Shown in pieces: positions 1-7,549 of a stretch of 64,000 nucleotides of DNA. The position numbers were made by a program, and so were the translations under genes. Each line of letters starts with the position of its first letter. Position 1 is the first letter of the stretch. The notes beneath the pieces are model-generated. The model ran no database searches. It saw only the letters and a program-made list of their open reading frames with translations, and was not told the DNA's origin. Source of the stretch: Desulfurobacterium indicum (GTDB taxonomy: Bacteria; Aquificota; Aquificia; Desulfurobacteriales; Desulfurobacteriaceae); the NCBI RefSeq assembly GCF_001968985.1, contig NZ_MOEN01000001.1, forward strand, positions 1-64,000, read 5' to 3'.

Positions 1-357
1 GCCTCTACGGAAGAAGAGGCTCTGAGGGGTTTTGAGAAGTTCAAGGAGAAGTGGGAATTAAAGTATCCTAAGGTTGTAAAGTCATGGGAGCAAGAGCTTT
101 ATAAACTCCTTACGTTCCTCAAGTATCCTGAGTCTGTCAGAAGAGTGATATATACAACAAACCTGATAGAAAGGACGATAAAGGAAATAAGGAAGAGGGT
201 TAAGGTCATAGGTGCTTTACCATCAGTTAGAGCTGTTGAAAAATTTGTTTATTTAAGAGTTGCAGTGCTTAATGATAGATGGACTAACAGAGTAGTAAAT
301 GGATTCCTTGAGGCTAAGGAAGAACTTCAGGATATGTTCTCCAGGAGGTACTCCTAA
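1..357 (+). pseudogene. IS256-family transposase, C-terminal part (cut by window edge)
   Basis: The frame is open from base 1, giving about 118 residues that end at the TAA at 355-357. The segment with YTTNLIERTIKEIRKR followed by a basic V-x-G stretch matches the C-terminal catalytic region of Mutator/IS256-type DDE transposases, including the Glu of the triad in NLIER. The ATG at 145 is internal, not a real start. The rest of the gene lies left of the window, so whether the element is intact cannot be judged; it is typed as a partial gene only because of the edge. A terminal-repeat-like sequence follows 3 bases after the stop. Confidence 0.85.
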
Positions 358-360
358 TGG

Positions 361-386
361 TTTACACAAAATTATTGACACAACCA
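361..386. mobile_element. Likely terminal inverted repeat of the IS256-type element
   Basis: The sequence starting TTTACACAAAATTATTGACA lies just after the transposase stop, where the right end of an IS256-family element is expected. Ends of this family often resemble it. It contains TTGACA at 375-380 pointing rightward toward ebfC. The partner repeat and target duplication lie outside the window, so this is inferred. Confidence 0.5.
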
Positions 387-422
387 AATTCGGCACTTTC
401 AGTTAATTTTCCTTGTGAAATT

Positions 423-452
423 TTTACAAATTTTTTACAATTAGATTACATT
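423..452 (+). promoter_or_regulatory. Possible promoter of the ebfC-por unit
   Basis: TTTACA (423-428) and TACATT (447-452) are separated by 18 bases, upstream of an AGGAGG ribosome site at 468-473. The boxes are weak and the region is very AT-rich. A hybrid promoter using the TTGACA of the IS end is an alternative. Confidence 0.3.
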
Positions 453-481
453 TATTTTATTGATATCAGGAGGTTTTTTTA

Positions 482-811
482 ATGTTTAAAGGTGGCATGG
501 GAAATATGGGCAATCTTATGAAGATGGCGAAACAGCTGCAGAAGCAGGCAGAGAAGATGAAGAAAGAGATTGAAGAGATGGAATTTAAAGGGAGTGCCGG
601 TGGAGTTGTCGAAGTTATCGTTAAAGGCACTGGAAGGCTTGTTAGCGTTAAGATTTCTCCTGAAGTTATAAAAGATTGTGATGTTGGAATGCTTGAGGAT
701 ATGATAGTTGTTGCTGCGAACCAGGCAATTGATAAGGCTAATGAAACGATGGAAAAAGAGATGAAGAAGATTACAGGTGGTCTTGGAATAGATCTCGGAG
801 GTCTGTTTTGA
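482..811 (+). CDS. ebfC: YbaB/EbfC nucleoid-associated protein
   Basis: The 109-residue protein has the size of YbaB/EbfC DNA-binding proteins, which bind DNA as dimers and are usually encoded next to recR. The glycine/methionine-rich start (MFKGGMGNMGNLMKMAKQLQ), a basic helix near residues 15-35 (KQLQKQAEKMKKEIEEME) and the conserved GSAGGVVEVIVKGTG strand region are visible. AGGAGG at 468-473 is well placed for the ATG. Its stop overlaps the recR start by 4 bases (TTGA), implying translational coupling. The ebfC-recR pairing is typical of bacteria; the por genes behind it are not. Confidence 0.93.
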   Translation: MFKGGMGNMGNLMKMAKQLQKQAEKMKKEIEEMEFKGSAGGVVEVIVKGTGRLVSVKISPEVIKDCDVGMLEDMIVVAANQAIDKANETMEKEMKKITGGLGIDLGGLF

Positions 812-1413
812 TATATCCTGAGACTCTTGGGATTGTTGTTGAATTTTTGTCTTCCATTCCCGGAATAAGTGAAAGAGCTGCTGAAAGGGCTGTTCTTTCA
901 CTTTCAAAGCTTCCGGAGAATGATAAACTCAAGATTGTTAATGCCCTTAAAGGACTTGATAGGTTAAAATCGTGCCGCGAATGCGGACTTCCATCAATAA
1001 CGGAGCTATGTCCCATCTGTTCAGATGATAGCAGGAATAAATCTGTTATCTGCGTTGTTGAGCAGCCAAGAGATGCTGTTTCCATTGAAAAGCTCGGAAG
1101 ATTTGAAGGTGTCTATCACGTCTTGGGAGGTGTTATATCGCCTCTTGAGAACGTTGGCCCCGATGATATAAGAATAAGGGAGCTTTTCAGAAGGATTAAG
1201 AAGCATAATGTGAAAGAGGTAATCATTGCTCTTAATCCTACTGTTGAGGGTGAAGCAACGGCAAAGTTTATAATAGATAGGCTTACTGGAAAAAGTATTA
1301 AAATATACCGTATAGCTTATGGAATACCTTACGGTGGCACCATAGATATGGCTGATGAGCTTACGTTAAAACGTTCATTTGAAGATATGAAACTTATAAC
1401 TGGAGGAGACTGA
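808..1413 (+). CDS. recR: Recombination mediator RecR
   Basis: RecR (201 residues, standard length) forms a ring clamp that acts with RecO/RecF to load RecA at gaps. In order: helix-hairpin-helix (FLSSIPGISERAAERAV, about 12-28), a four-cysteine zinc site (CRECGLPSITELCPIC, about 56-71), and a Toprim domain beginning VICVVEQPRDAVSIEK, followed by GGVISPLENVGPDDI. The start is TTG at 808, overlapping the ebfC stop; the overlap and the family N-terminus support this rare codon. Its own TGA overlaps the ATG of porG by one base. Confidence 0.95.
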   Translation: MIYPETLGIVVEFLSSIPGISERAAERAVLSLSKLPENDKLKIVNALKGLDRLKSCRECGLPSITELCPICSDDSRNKSVICVVEQPRDAVSIEKLGRFEGVYHVLGGVISPLENVGPDDIRIRELFRRIKKHNVKEVIIALNPTVEGEATAKFIIDRLTGKSIKIYRIAYGIPYGGTIDMADELTLKRSFEDMKLITGGD

Positions 1414-1979
1414 TGATAGAAATCAGATGGCACGCCAGAGGTGGTCAGGGAGCGGTTACCGCTTCAAAGATTCTTGCAAGTTCTGCAATCAGGGAAGGTA
1501 AATATGCCCAGAGTGCTCCGGACTACGGTGCTGAGAGGGCAGGTGCACCTCTAAGGAGTTTTAACAGGGTTTCCGAAAAACCGATTACTCTTCACTGTCT
1601 TGTTCTCCATCCCGATATTGTGGTTGTTGTTGATCCTACGCTTCTGAAAACGGTTCCGATACTTGAAGGGACATCCGAAAATGCAGTGCTCGTTATAAAC
1701 ACGGATAAGACGCCTGAAGAGATAAGGAACATGCTAGATATAAAGGATAGAAAAATTTACACTGTAAACGCTAGTGCTATTGCGATGGAAGAGTTTGGAA
1801 AACCGTTTATGAACGTTCCTATGCTTGGTGCTCTTGTGAAAGTAATAGAGAATCTCGTTTCTCTTGACAGCGTGAAGGAAGATATTAAAGCCACTTTCGG
1901 CAAAAAAGTTTCAAAGGAGCTTCTTGAGGCGAACCTCAGAGCCCTTGAGAGAGCTTACAGGGAGGTAAAAGGAGAATGA
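1413..1979 (+). CDS. porG: Pyruvate:ferredoxin oxidoreductase, gamma subunit
   Basis: The 188-residue protein matches the gamma subunit of 2-oxoacid:acceptor oxidoreductases. The N-terminal IRWHARGGQGAVTASKILA and DYGAERAGAPLRSFNRVS motifs are family signatures. In the reductive TCA cycle the complex makes pyruvate from acetyl-CoA, CO2 and reduced ferredoxin. The G-D-A-B gene order and the 4-base overlap with porD indicate one cytoplasmic complex. Assignment to pyruvate rather than another 2-oxoacid rests on gene order, subunit type and the presence of a second, Kor-type cluster in this window. Confidence 0.88.
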   Translation: MIEIRWHARGGQGAVTASKILASSAIREGKYAQSAPDYGAERAGAPLRSFNRVSEKPITLHCLVLHPDIVVVVDPTLLKTVPILEGTSENAVLVINTDKTPEEIRNMLDIKDRKIYTVNASAIAMEEFGKPFMNVPMLGALVKVIENLVSLDSVKEDIKATFGKKVSKELLEANLRALERAYREVKGE

Positions 1980-2290
1980 AAGGCTGGAGAGATTTAGAGA
2001 TAGGTGCTCTTATTACAGAGCCGGGAAACAGTGCTGAATATAAAACCGGAGAGTGGCGTGCCTGGAGACCGGTTTTTAACAGGGAAAATTGTATAGACTG
2101 CATGATATGTTGGGTGTTTTGTCCGGACAGTTCAATTATCGTTAAGGATAAAAAAGTTGTAGGTATAGACTATGATCACTGTAAAGGGTGTGGTATATGT
2201 GCTCATGAATGTCCAAAAAGCAAGGGAGACGATGAGTCAAAGAAAGCGCTTGTAATGAAACCGGAATATCTGTTTCGTGAGGAGGACTAA
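1976..2290 (+). CDS. porD: Pyruvate:ferredoxin oxidoreductase, delta (ferredoxin-like) subunit
   Basis: The 104-residue protein carries two 4Fe-4S motifs: CIDCMICWVFCP (about residues 39-50) and CKGCGICAHECP (about 70-81). This is the electron-transfer subunit of four-subunit oxidoreductases. The N-terminal GWRDLEIGALITEPGNS with the K-T-G-E-W-R segment is typical of PorD. The start overlaps porG by 4 bases, and porA starts 2 bases after its stop. Confidence 0.92.
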   Translation: MKGWRDLEIGALITEPGNSAEYKTGEWRAWRPVFNRENCIDCMICWVFCPDSSIIVKDKKVVGIDYDHCKGCGICAHECPKSKGDDESKKALVMKPEYLFREED

Positions 2291-2292
2291 TT

Positions 2293-3498
2293 ATGGCGGT
2301 TACTATGATAGAAGAGAGAAAAGTGGTTCCCTATTCAGGGAACATGGCAGCAGCTGAAGCTTTAAGGCAGATAAACCCTGACGTTGTTGCTGCTTATCCT
2401 ATTACGCCACAAACAGAGATGATGCACTTTTTCGCCGATTTTGTGGCAAATGGTCTTGTTGATACTGAGTTTATTACGGTTGAAAGTGAACACAGTGCCC
2501 TTTCTGCGGTTGTTGGTGCTGCAGCGGCCGGTGCAAGAGCAATGACGGCGACAGCAGGTCCCGGTCTTGCTCTAATGTGGGAAATTTTAGGTGTTGCTTC
2601 AGGGATGAGACTTCCTGCAGTTATAGCTCTTGTTAACAGAGCTCTTTCATCTCCTATTAACATTCACGGTGACCACTCGGATATGATGGGTGCAAGAGAC
2701 CAGGGATGGATTATTCTTGTTTCCGAGAATGCCGAGGAGGAGTATGATAACCTTATTCAGGCTGTTAAGATTGCCGAAGATGAAAGGGTCAGGCTTCCGG
2801 TGATGGTTGGTATGGACGGTTTTATTATCTCTCACTCGATAGAGGGTGTATCTCTTCTCAAAGATGAGGAAGTGAGAGAATTTGTTGGGAAACAGAGAAT
2901 GTTTCATCCTCTTCTTGATGTTGAGCATCCGACAACTCACGGTGCCATCGCCATGTCCGATTCTTACATGGAGTTTAAGCGTCAACAGAGAGAAGCTATG
3001 ATGAATGCCTACAAGGTAATTAGAGAAGTCGGTGAAGAGTTTGCAGCGCTGAGAGGTAAGAAATACGAACATATCGAAGCGTATAAAACTGAGGATGCCG
3101 AATACATTCTTATTGTTATGGGTTCAGCAGCAGGAACCGCAAAATATGTTGTTGACAGGATGAGAGAGAGAGGTGAAAAGGTAGGAATAATAAAGATTAG
3201 AACGTTTAGGCCTTTTCCTTACTATGATCTTGCAGATGCGATTGTTGCTTCAAATGCTAAAGCTATCGGAGTGATGGATAGAGCTGAAACATTTGGCGGA
3301 TACAGCGGTCCTCTTTTCGAAGAGGTTTGCACGGCTCTTTATACAAGAAACAAGTTCTATCCTATTGCAGGTCTTATCTACGGACTGGGCGGAAGAGATT
3401 GCAATATTAACCATATAGAAGAAGCGTTCGATGTTGTCAAGAAAAAGGCAGCAGGAGAGGAAGTTCCGCCTGTAACCTATCTCAATTTGCAAGTATAA
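2293..3498 (+). CDS. porA: Pyruvate:ferredoxin oxidoreductase, alpha subunit
   Basis: This is the 401-residue alpha subunit. AYPITPQTEMMHFFADF near residue 36 is the conserved YPITP substrate-site motif, and ATAGPGLALMWE and INIHGDHSDMMGARDQGW are further family blocks. It forms the active site together with the beta subunit, which binds thiamine diphosphate. Length is normal for the four-subunit enzymes. Confidence 0.93.
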   Translation: MAVTMIEERKVVPYSGNMAAAEALRQINPDVVAAYPITPQTEMMHFFADFVANGLVDTEFITVESEHSALSAVVGAAAAGARAMTATAGPGLALMWEILGVASGMRLPAVIALVNRALSSPINIHGDHSDMMGARDQGWIILVSENAEEEYDNLIQAVKIAEDERVRLPVMVGMDGFIISHSIEGVSLLKDEEVREFVGKQRMFHPLLDVEHPTTHGAIAMSDSYMEFKRQQREAMMNAYKVIREVGEEFAALRGKKYEHIEAYKTEDAEYILIVMGSAAGTAKYVVDRMRERGEKVGIIKIRTFRPFPYYDLADAIVASNAKAIGVMDRAETFGGYSGPLFEEVCTALYTRNKFYPIAGLIYGLGGRDCNINHIEEAFDVVKKKAAGEEVPPVTYLNLQV

Positions 3499-3516
3499 TA
3501 ATTAATGGAGGAAATA

Positions 3517-4503
3517 ATGGCACAGGTATCAGATAAACCAAAGTTTGTTACTAAGGGAGAGATAAAGGTTCCCCCTATTAGAGATTTGACAGATTCAAGA
3601 GAAGGTATAGCTCCAGGTCACAGGCTCTGTACTGGTTGTGTTGCTGGAATAATTCTCAGGCAAATGTTCATGGCGGCAGAGGCAGCCGGCTATACTCTCG
3701 TGATAGCAAATGCAACCGGCTGTGTTGAGGTTTGTACTTCAATTTACCCTCACACTTCCTGGAAAGTGCCATGGATTCACAACGCCTTTGAAAATGCGGC
3801 TGCCACCATTTCAGGCGTTGAAGCTGCCTACAAAGCTCTTAAAAGAAAAGGAATGCTCCCTTCCGATAAAAAAGTAAAGTTTGTGGCTTTAGGTGGTGAT
3901 GGTGGAACCTATGATATTGGTTTTCAGTCTCTTTCAGGGGCACTGGAAAGGGGTCACGATTTTATCTATGTGTGTTACGATAACGAGGCTTATATGAATA
4001 CCGGTATTCAGCGTTCAAGCGCTACACCAAGGCATGCTGCAACGACAACTCAACCTGCCGGTAAAGTTATTCCTGGTAAACCACAGCCCAAAAAGTGGAT
4101 GCCAGAGATAGCAGCTGCTCATGGCATTCCATATGTTGCTCAGGCTGCACCTTCACATTTCAATGATTTTATGAGAAAATTCATTAAAGCTTTAAATACT
4201 AAAGGACCATCTTACTTGAACGTTTTCTGCACCTGTCCGAGAGGCTGGAGGGCAAAAGAAGAAGAGGGAATTCTAATTTCCAGGCTTGCTGTTGAAACCA
4301 ACTACTGGCCGTTGTTTGAAGTTGAAGACGGGAAGTGGAAGATAAACTACAAGCCGAAAGAGAGAAAACCGATAGAGGAGTTTCTCAAGAAGCAGGGAAG
4401 ATTTAAGCATATGTTTAAGCCTGGAAATGAATACCTCATAAAAGAGCTTCAAGAAGACGTTGATAAGCGGTGGGAGAGACTTCTTAAACTTGAGCAGTTA
4501 TAA
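3517..4503 (+). CDS. porB: Pyruvate:ferredoxin oxidoreductase, beta (TPP-binding) subunit
   Basis: The beta subunit (328 residues) binds thiamine diphosphate and a 4Fe-4S cluster. The GDGGTYDIGFQSLSGALERG block with a downstream YDNEAYMNTG is the TPP/Mg site. Cysteines in LCTGC (early), VEVC (middle) and FCTCPRGWR (late) fit the cluster ligands of PorB. I place the start at the ATG at 3517, with GGAGG at 3507-3511, because an upstream in-frame ATG at 3505 lies inside that ribosome site. Confidence 0.92.
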   Translation: MAQVSDKPKFVTKGEIKVPPIRDLTDSREGIAPGHRLCTGCVAGIILRQMFMAAEAAGYTLVIANATGCVEVCTSIYPHTSWKVPWIHNAFENAAATISGVEAAYKALKRKGMLPSDKKVKFVALGGDGGTYDIGFQSLSGALERGHDFIYVCYDNEAYMNTGIQRSSATPRHAATTTQPAGKVIPGKPQPKKWMPEIAAAHGIPYVAQAAPSHFNDFMRKFIKALNTKGPSYLNVFCTCPRGWRAKEEEGILISRLAVETNYWPLFEVEDGKWKINYKPKERKPIEEFLKKQGRFKHMFKPGNEYLIKELQEDVDKRWERLLKLEQL

Positions 4504-4514
4504 GGAGAGAGAAA

Positions 4515-4988
4515 GTGTTAAGCATTAGACCCGAAGAGGATAAAAAGTTACGAGAGGTTCTTACAGCCCTTTGCAGTGAAAGCAGAGCAAAGGTGGTATT
4601 TTTAATAGATAAAGCGGGTCAATTAATAAGCCGGAGTGATGCTCCGGCTTATACTTCTAATGATATAACTTTTGCATCACTTACCGCAGGTAACGTTGCG
4701 GCTTCTGAAGCTCTTTCAAAATTACTTGGCGATAAAACTTTAAATCATGCCTTTACTGAAACTGAGGACGAAGGTATCTATATGTCTCTTCTTGACAGGA
4801 AGTTGATTCTTGTGATAATTTTCGAGAAATTTGCGTCAAATCTTGGCATAATTCGTGTGAAACTTAAAAAGTATCGTCCCATTCTTGAGGAAATAATACG
4901 TAAGATAGAAAGGAAATCCGAGCAGGAACAGCAGATTGGAAAAGAGATTAATTTTGATGAGATAGATATAGATAATCTGTTTGAATAA
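4515..4988 (+). CDS. mglB: Roadblock/LC7 domain protein, MglB-like
   Basis: The 157-residue protein has a Roadblock/LC7 fold pattern: a helix at the start (KLREVLTALCSES), a strand VVFLIDKAGQLISRS, then a helix SLTAGNVAASEALSKLLG, and later strands around IYMSLLDRKLILVIIF. MglB proteins are GTPase-activating partners of MglA, which is encoded next. The start is GTG at 4515 behind AGGAGAG. The C-terminal 40 residues are charged and probably flexible. The pair suggests control of cell polarity; its target in this organism is not visible here. Confidence 0.85.
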   Translation: MLSIRPEEDKKLREVLTALCSESRAKVVFLIDKAGQLISRSDAPAYTSNDITFASLTAGNVAASEALSKLLGDKTLNHAFTETEDEGIYMSLLDRKLILVIIFEKFASNLGIIRVKLKKYRPILEEIIRKIERKSEQEQQIGKEINFDEIDIDNLFE

Positions 4989-5007
4989 AGGAAGGCGGAG
5001 TCATTAA

Positions 5008-5589
5008 ATGCCACTAATAAACTTTGCGACAAAAGAGATTAACTGTAAGATTGTTTATTATGGTCCTGGATTGAGCGGTAAGACTGCCAACATAAAGTGG
5101 ATATATGATCATATCAGACCGGAGAACAAGGGAGAACTTATTACACTTGCTACGGAAACAGAGCGAACGTTGTTTTTTGATTTTGTTCCGATAGAGGTAG
5201 CAACAGTTAAGGGTTTTAAGGTCAGATTTCATCTTTATACCACTCCCGGGCAGATTATCTACAAGATAAGTAGAAAACTAATTTTAAAGGGTGTTGACGG
5301 TATTGTTTTTGTTGCTGATTCTCAAGAAGAGAGACATGATGCCAATCTTGATACTCTTGATGATATGTTGAATAACATGAAAGAGCTCGGTATTAAGTTT
5401 GAAGATACTCCACTGGTTTTCCAGTATAATAAAAGGGATTTGCCTAATATTTTACCTGTTGAAGTTTTAAGAAAAGATCTCAATAAGTGGAATTATCCTG
5501 ATTTTGAAGCAATTGCCATTAGAGGGGTAGGTGTAATAGAAACATTTAAAGAAATAACGAAGTTAGTCGTTCAAAAATTGAAAAAATGA
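5008..5589 (+). CDS. mglA: MglA-type small Ras-like GTPase
   Basis: The 193-residue protein is a bacterial MglA GTPase. The P-loop GPGLSGKT is at residues 19-26, the switch II TTPGQ replaces the usual DxxG as in other MglA proteins, and NKRD provides guanine specificity near residue 143. In Myxococcus and Thermus, MglA with MglB sets cell poles for type IV pili and motility. Minor pilin genes elsewhere in this window give it a plausible target (inference). Its stop overlaps the bioB start (ATGA). Confidence 0.9.
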   Translation: MPLINFATKEINCKIVYYGPGLSGKTANIKWIYDHIRPENKGELITLATETERTLFFDFVPIEVATVKGFKVRFHLYTTPGQIIYKISRKLILKGVDGIVFVADSQEERHDANLDTLDDMLNNMKELGIKFEDTPLVFQYNKRDLPNILPVEVLRKDLNKWNYPDFEAIAIRGVGVIETFKEITKLVVQKLKK

Positions 5590-6515
5590 AGTTAGAAATT
5601 AACGATATTTTGACAACAAAACCTGAAGAGATTCTTTTTCTTTTTTCTAATGTCTTAAAATTCAAACTTTCCTTCTCAGGCCGTTTTATAGAGACATGTG
5701 CCATCTTAAATGCCAAAAGTGGAAGGTGCCCTTCTGACTGTAAGTTTTGCGCTCAGTCGGAAAAGAGCAAAGCGAACATAAAAGTATATCCTCTTCTATC
5801 TGAAGAAGAGCTCTATAATTCAGCCATTTCAATGTTTTCTAAAGGTGTAGATAGATTCAGTTTCGTGTGTAGCGGAATAAGGCCTACTGTGTCTGAAATC
5901 AAGAGAATTGGAAAAGTAGCGGAAAGGATAAAGGCTGATTATCCGAAAGCTAAACTTTGTGCCTCTCTGGGACAGCTTGATGGAGATTCTCTTTCTTATC
6001 TTAAGAAAAGTGGAATAGACAGATATCATCACAATCTGGAAACTTCAAAAGAGTTTTATCCTTATGTTTCGTCTGTTCAAAGGTGGGAGGACAGATACAG
6101 AACGATTGCAAGAGCCAAGGAATTGGGATTTTCTGTTTGCAGCGGCGGAATTTTTGGGCTTGGAGAATCAGTAGAAGATATCGTTTCTTTTTTAACGTCT
6201 TTAAAAGAGTTGGCTGTTGATTCCATACCATTAAATTTTCTTTATCCAATAAAGGGTACTAAATTTGAGTATAATAATTTCTTGACACCATTGAAAGTTT
6301 TAAGGATAATTTTTGCTGCAAGGGTGTTTTTTCCGGATACATTCATCCGTATCTGTGGCGGTCGTGAGTATAATTTAGAACAACTGCAACCTTTCGCAGT
6401 TGCAGTTGTAGACGGGCTTATGGTAGGTAATTACCTTACCACCAGGGGAAGAAGTTTAAAAGACGATATGGAACTTATCAATAACCTTGGGTTAAAGTGC
6501 AGCCTGAAGATTTAA
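5586..6515 (+). CDS. bioB: Biotin synthase
   Basis: This radical SAM enzyme inserts sulfur into dethiobiotin, the last step of biotin synthesis. The C-x3-C-x2-C cluster (CPSDCKFCAQS) lies near residues 48-58. The remaining [2Fe-2S] ligands are also present: Cys in FVCSGIRP, Cys in LCASLGQL, Cys in VCSGGIFGLGE and Arg in CGGREYN. At 309 residues it is slightly shorter than the E. coli enzyme, from a short C-terminus. It overlaps mglA by 4 bases; no other bio gene is in the window. Biotin would serve carboxylases of carbon fixation (inference). Confidence 0.95.
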   Translation: MKLEINDILTTKPEEILFLFSNVLKFKLSFSGRFIETCAILNAKSGRCPSDCKFCAQSEKSKANIKVYPLLSEEELYNSAISMFSKGVDRFSFVCSGIRPTVSEIKRIGKVAERIKADYPKAKLCASLGQLDGDSLSYLKKSGIDRYHHNLETSKEFYPYVSSVQRWEDRYRTIARAKELGFSVCSGGIFGLGESVEDIVSFLTSLKELAVDSIPLNFLYPIKGTKFEYNNFLTPLKVLRIIFAARVFFPDTFIRICGGREYNLEQLQPFAVAVVDGLMVGNYLTTRGRSLKDDMELINNLGLKCSLKI

Positions 6516-6556
6516 CGGCAATTGTGATAAAATGGAATAACTTTTCTTGCAAGCTG

Positions 6557-6565
6557 TGTTATAAT
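6557..6565 (+). promoter_or_regulatory. Extended -10 promoter (TGTTATAAT) for the heptaheme cytochrome
   Basis: A consensus TATAAT at 6560-6565 is preceded by TGT, an extended -10 element; no good -35 is seen. An interrupted inverted repeat, TTTGC-N7-GCAAA (6565-6581), sits over the expected start of transcription and could be an operator. Confidence 0.5.
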
Positions 6566-6637
6566 TTGCATGTTTAGCAAACAAGTTTATTAGAACTTTT
6601 TGAATATCTGAAACCAAAACCTGCAGGGAGTAGAAGA

Positions 6638-7417
6638 ATGAGGATAGGGAGAGTATTTGTAGCCATCGTCATCGGTTTGATGGTGGGGGGAAATGTCTCT
6701 TTTGCAGCTGAGTGTGGAGGGAAAGGTTATACGGGTACGGATAGTTCTTATTGTTTAAAATGTCATAAGCCCTGTGTAACCTCAACTTTATGTAAGGGCA
6801 AACCTTCAGGTTGTGTTCATGTTCCTTCGACGTTTCCTCTTGTTAACGGTGAAGTTAGTTGTGTTACCTGCCATGATATGAACGGTGAGCAGGATAACAT
6901 GTTTTTAAGGGGGAATTTCTCAAAAAAGCAAACGCTTGCTTTTTGTATGAACTGTCACACAAAAGAGTGTTATGCCAAGTTTAATCCTCACGAGGGTATG
7001 TGGCTCTATTCGGGTAAGAAGTTAAGGCAGACTTGTGCTTACTGTCACGGAAAGAATAATACAGCTGATCCGAGAAGGGTTTGTATCGGTTGTCATACAA
7101 AAAATCCACATCCAGGTGCTCTTGAGCATGTTGGACAGAGATGTGCTGTAACTAATCTTCCATCTGTTAATGGAAAGATTCATTGTATTACATGTCATAA
7201 TCCTCACCCAACTTCATTTGATAAGCATGAGGGTAAGCTTCTTTCGGGCATAGGGGAGCAGGTTGCTAAAGCAGATTTTGAAGCCACACTTAAAACAATT
7301 TCATTCAGGAATCTGGAACATGTTGAATTTAATAATGGTCCTCGTCAGCTTATGAGGATGAAAACTGAAAACGGTGAGCTCTGTTTGAATTGTCACGAGA
7401 ATATTCCAGATAATTAA
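6638..7417 (+). CDS. Periplasmic heptaheme c-type cytochrome
   Basis: The 259-residue protein has an N-terminal signal peptide (hydrophobic VFVAIVIGLMVGGNVSFAA, cleavage likely near residue 24) and seven CxxCH heme sites at about residues 39, 75, 103, 133, 149, 183 and 249. Extra histidines (for example in NPHEG, NPHPG and FDKHEG) could be distal ligands. A block of the form LP/PL-VNG-x3-C-x-TCH occurs twice (around 67-79 and 175-187), suggesting internal duplication. It is probably a periplasmic electron carrier. It sits alone between its own promoter and a strong terminator, so neighbours do not reveal its partner. I cannot assign a named family. Confidence 0.85.
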   Translation: MRIGRVFVAIVIGLMVGGNVSFAAECGGKGYTGTDSSYCLKCHKPCVTSTLCKGKPSGCVHVPSTFPLVNGEVSCVTCHDMNGEQDNMFLRGNFSKKQTLAFCMNCHTKECYAKFNPHEGMWLYSGKKLRQTCAYCHGKNNTADPRRVCIGCHTKNPHPGALEHVGQRCAVTNLPSVNGKIHCITCHNPHPTSFDKHEGKLLSGIGEQVAKADFEATLKTISFRNLEHVEFNNGPRQLMRMKTENGELCLNCHENIPDN

Positions 7418-7446
7418 AGAAATGACTGAGTAAGAAGGTTATCTTG

Positions 7447-7476
7447 AAAAGCCCGCTTTAAAGCGGGCTTTTTTAT
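7447..7476 (+). terminator. Rho-independent terminator after the cytochrome gene
   Basis: A perfect 13-base-pair palindrome, AAAAGCCCGCTTT with its complement (7447-7472), is followed by a T run. Confidence 0.9.
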
Positions 7477-7507
7477 TTTTTTTCTAACAGATTTGGTAGA
7501 AAGCGTG

Positions 7508-7513
7508 TATAAT
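7508..7513 (+). promoter_or_regulatory. -10 box (TATAAT) of the secDF-lptFG-nfi unit
   Basis: A consensus TATAAT lies just after the preceding terminator; only a weak -35 (TAACAG, 7485-7490) is present. Transcription would begin near 7520, which excludes the in-frame TTG at 7493 as the secD start and favours the ATG at 7550. Confidence 0.5.
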
Positions 7514-7549
7514 AAGTCCTTGATTTCAGCCAAGAGGCAGGAGAGAAAG

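Noticed and set aside
145-357. Complete 70-residue protein starting at the ATG at 145
   Set aside because: The same frame is open to base 1 and encodes more transposase sequence, so this ATG is internal.
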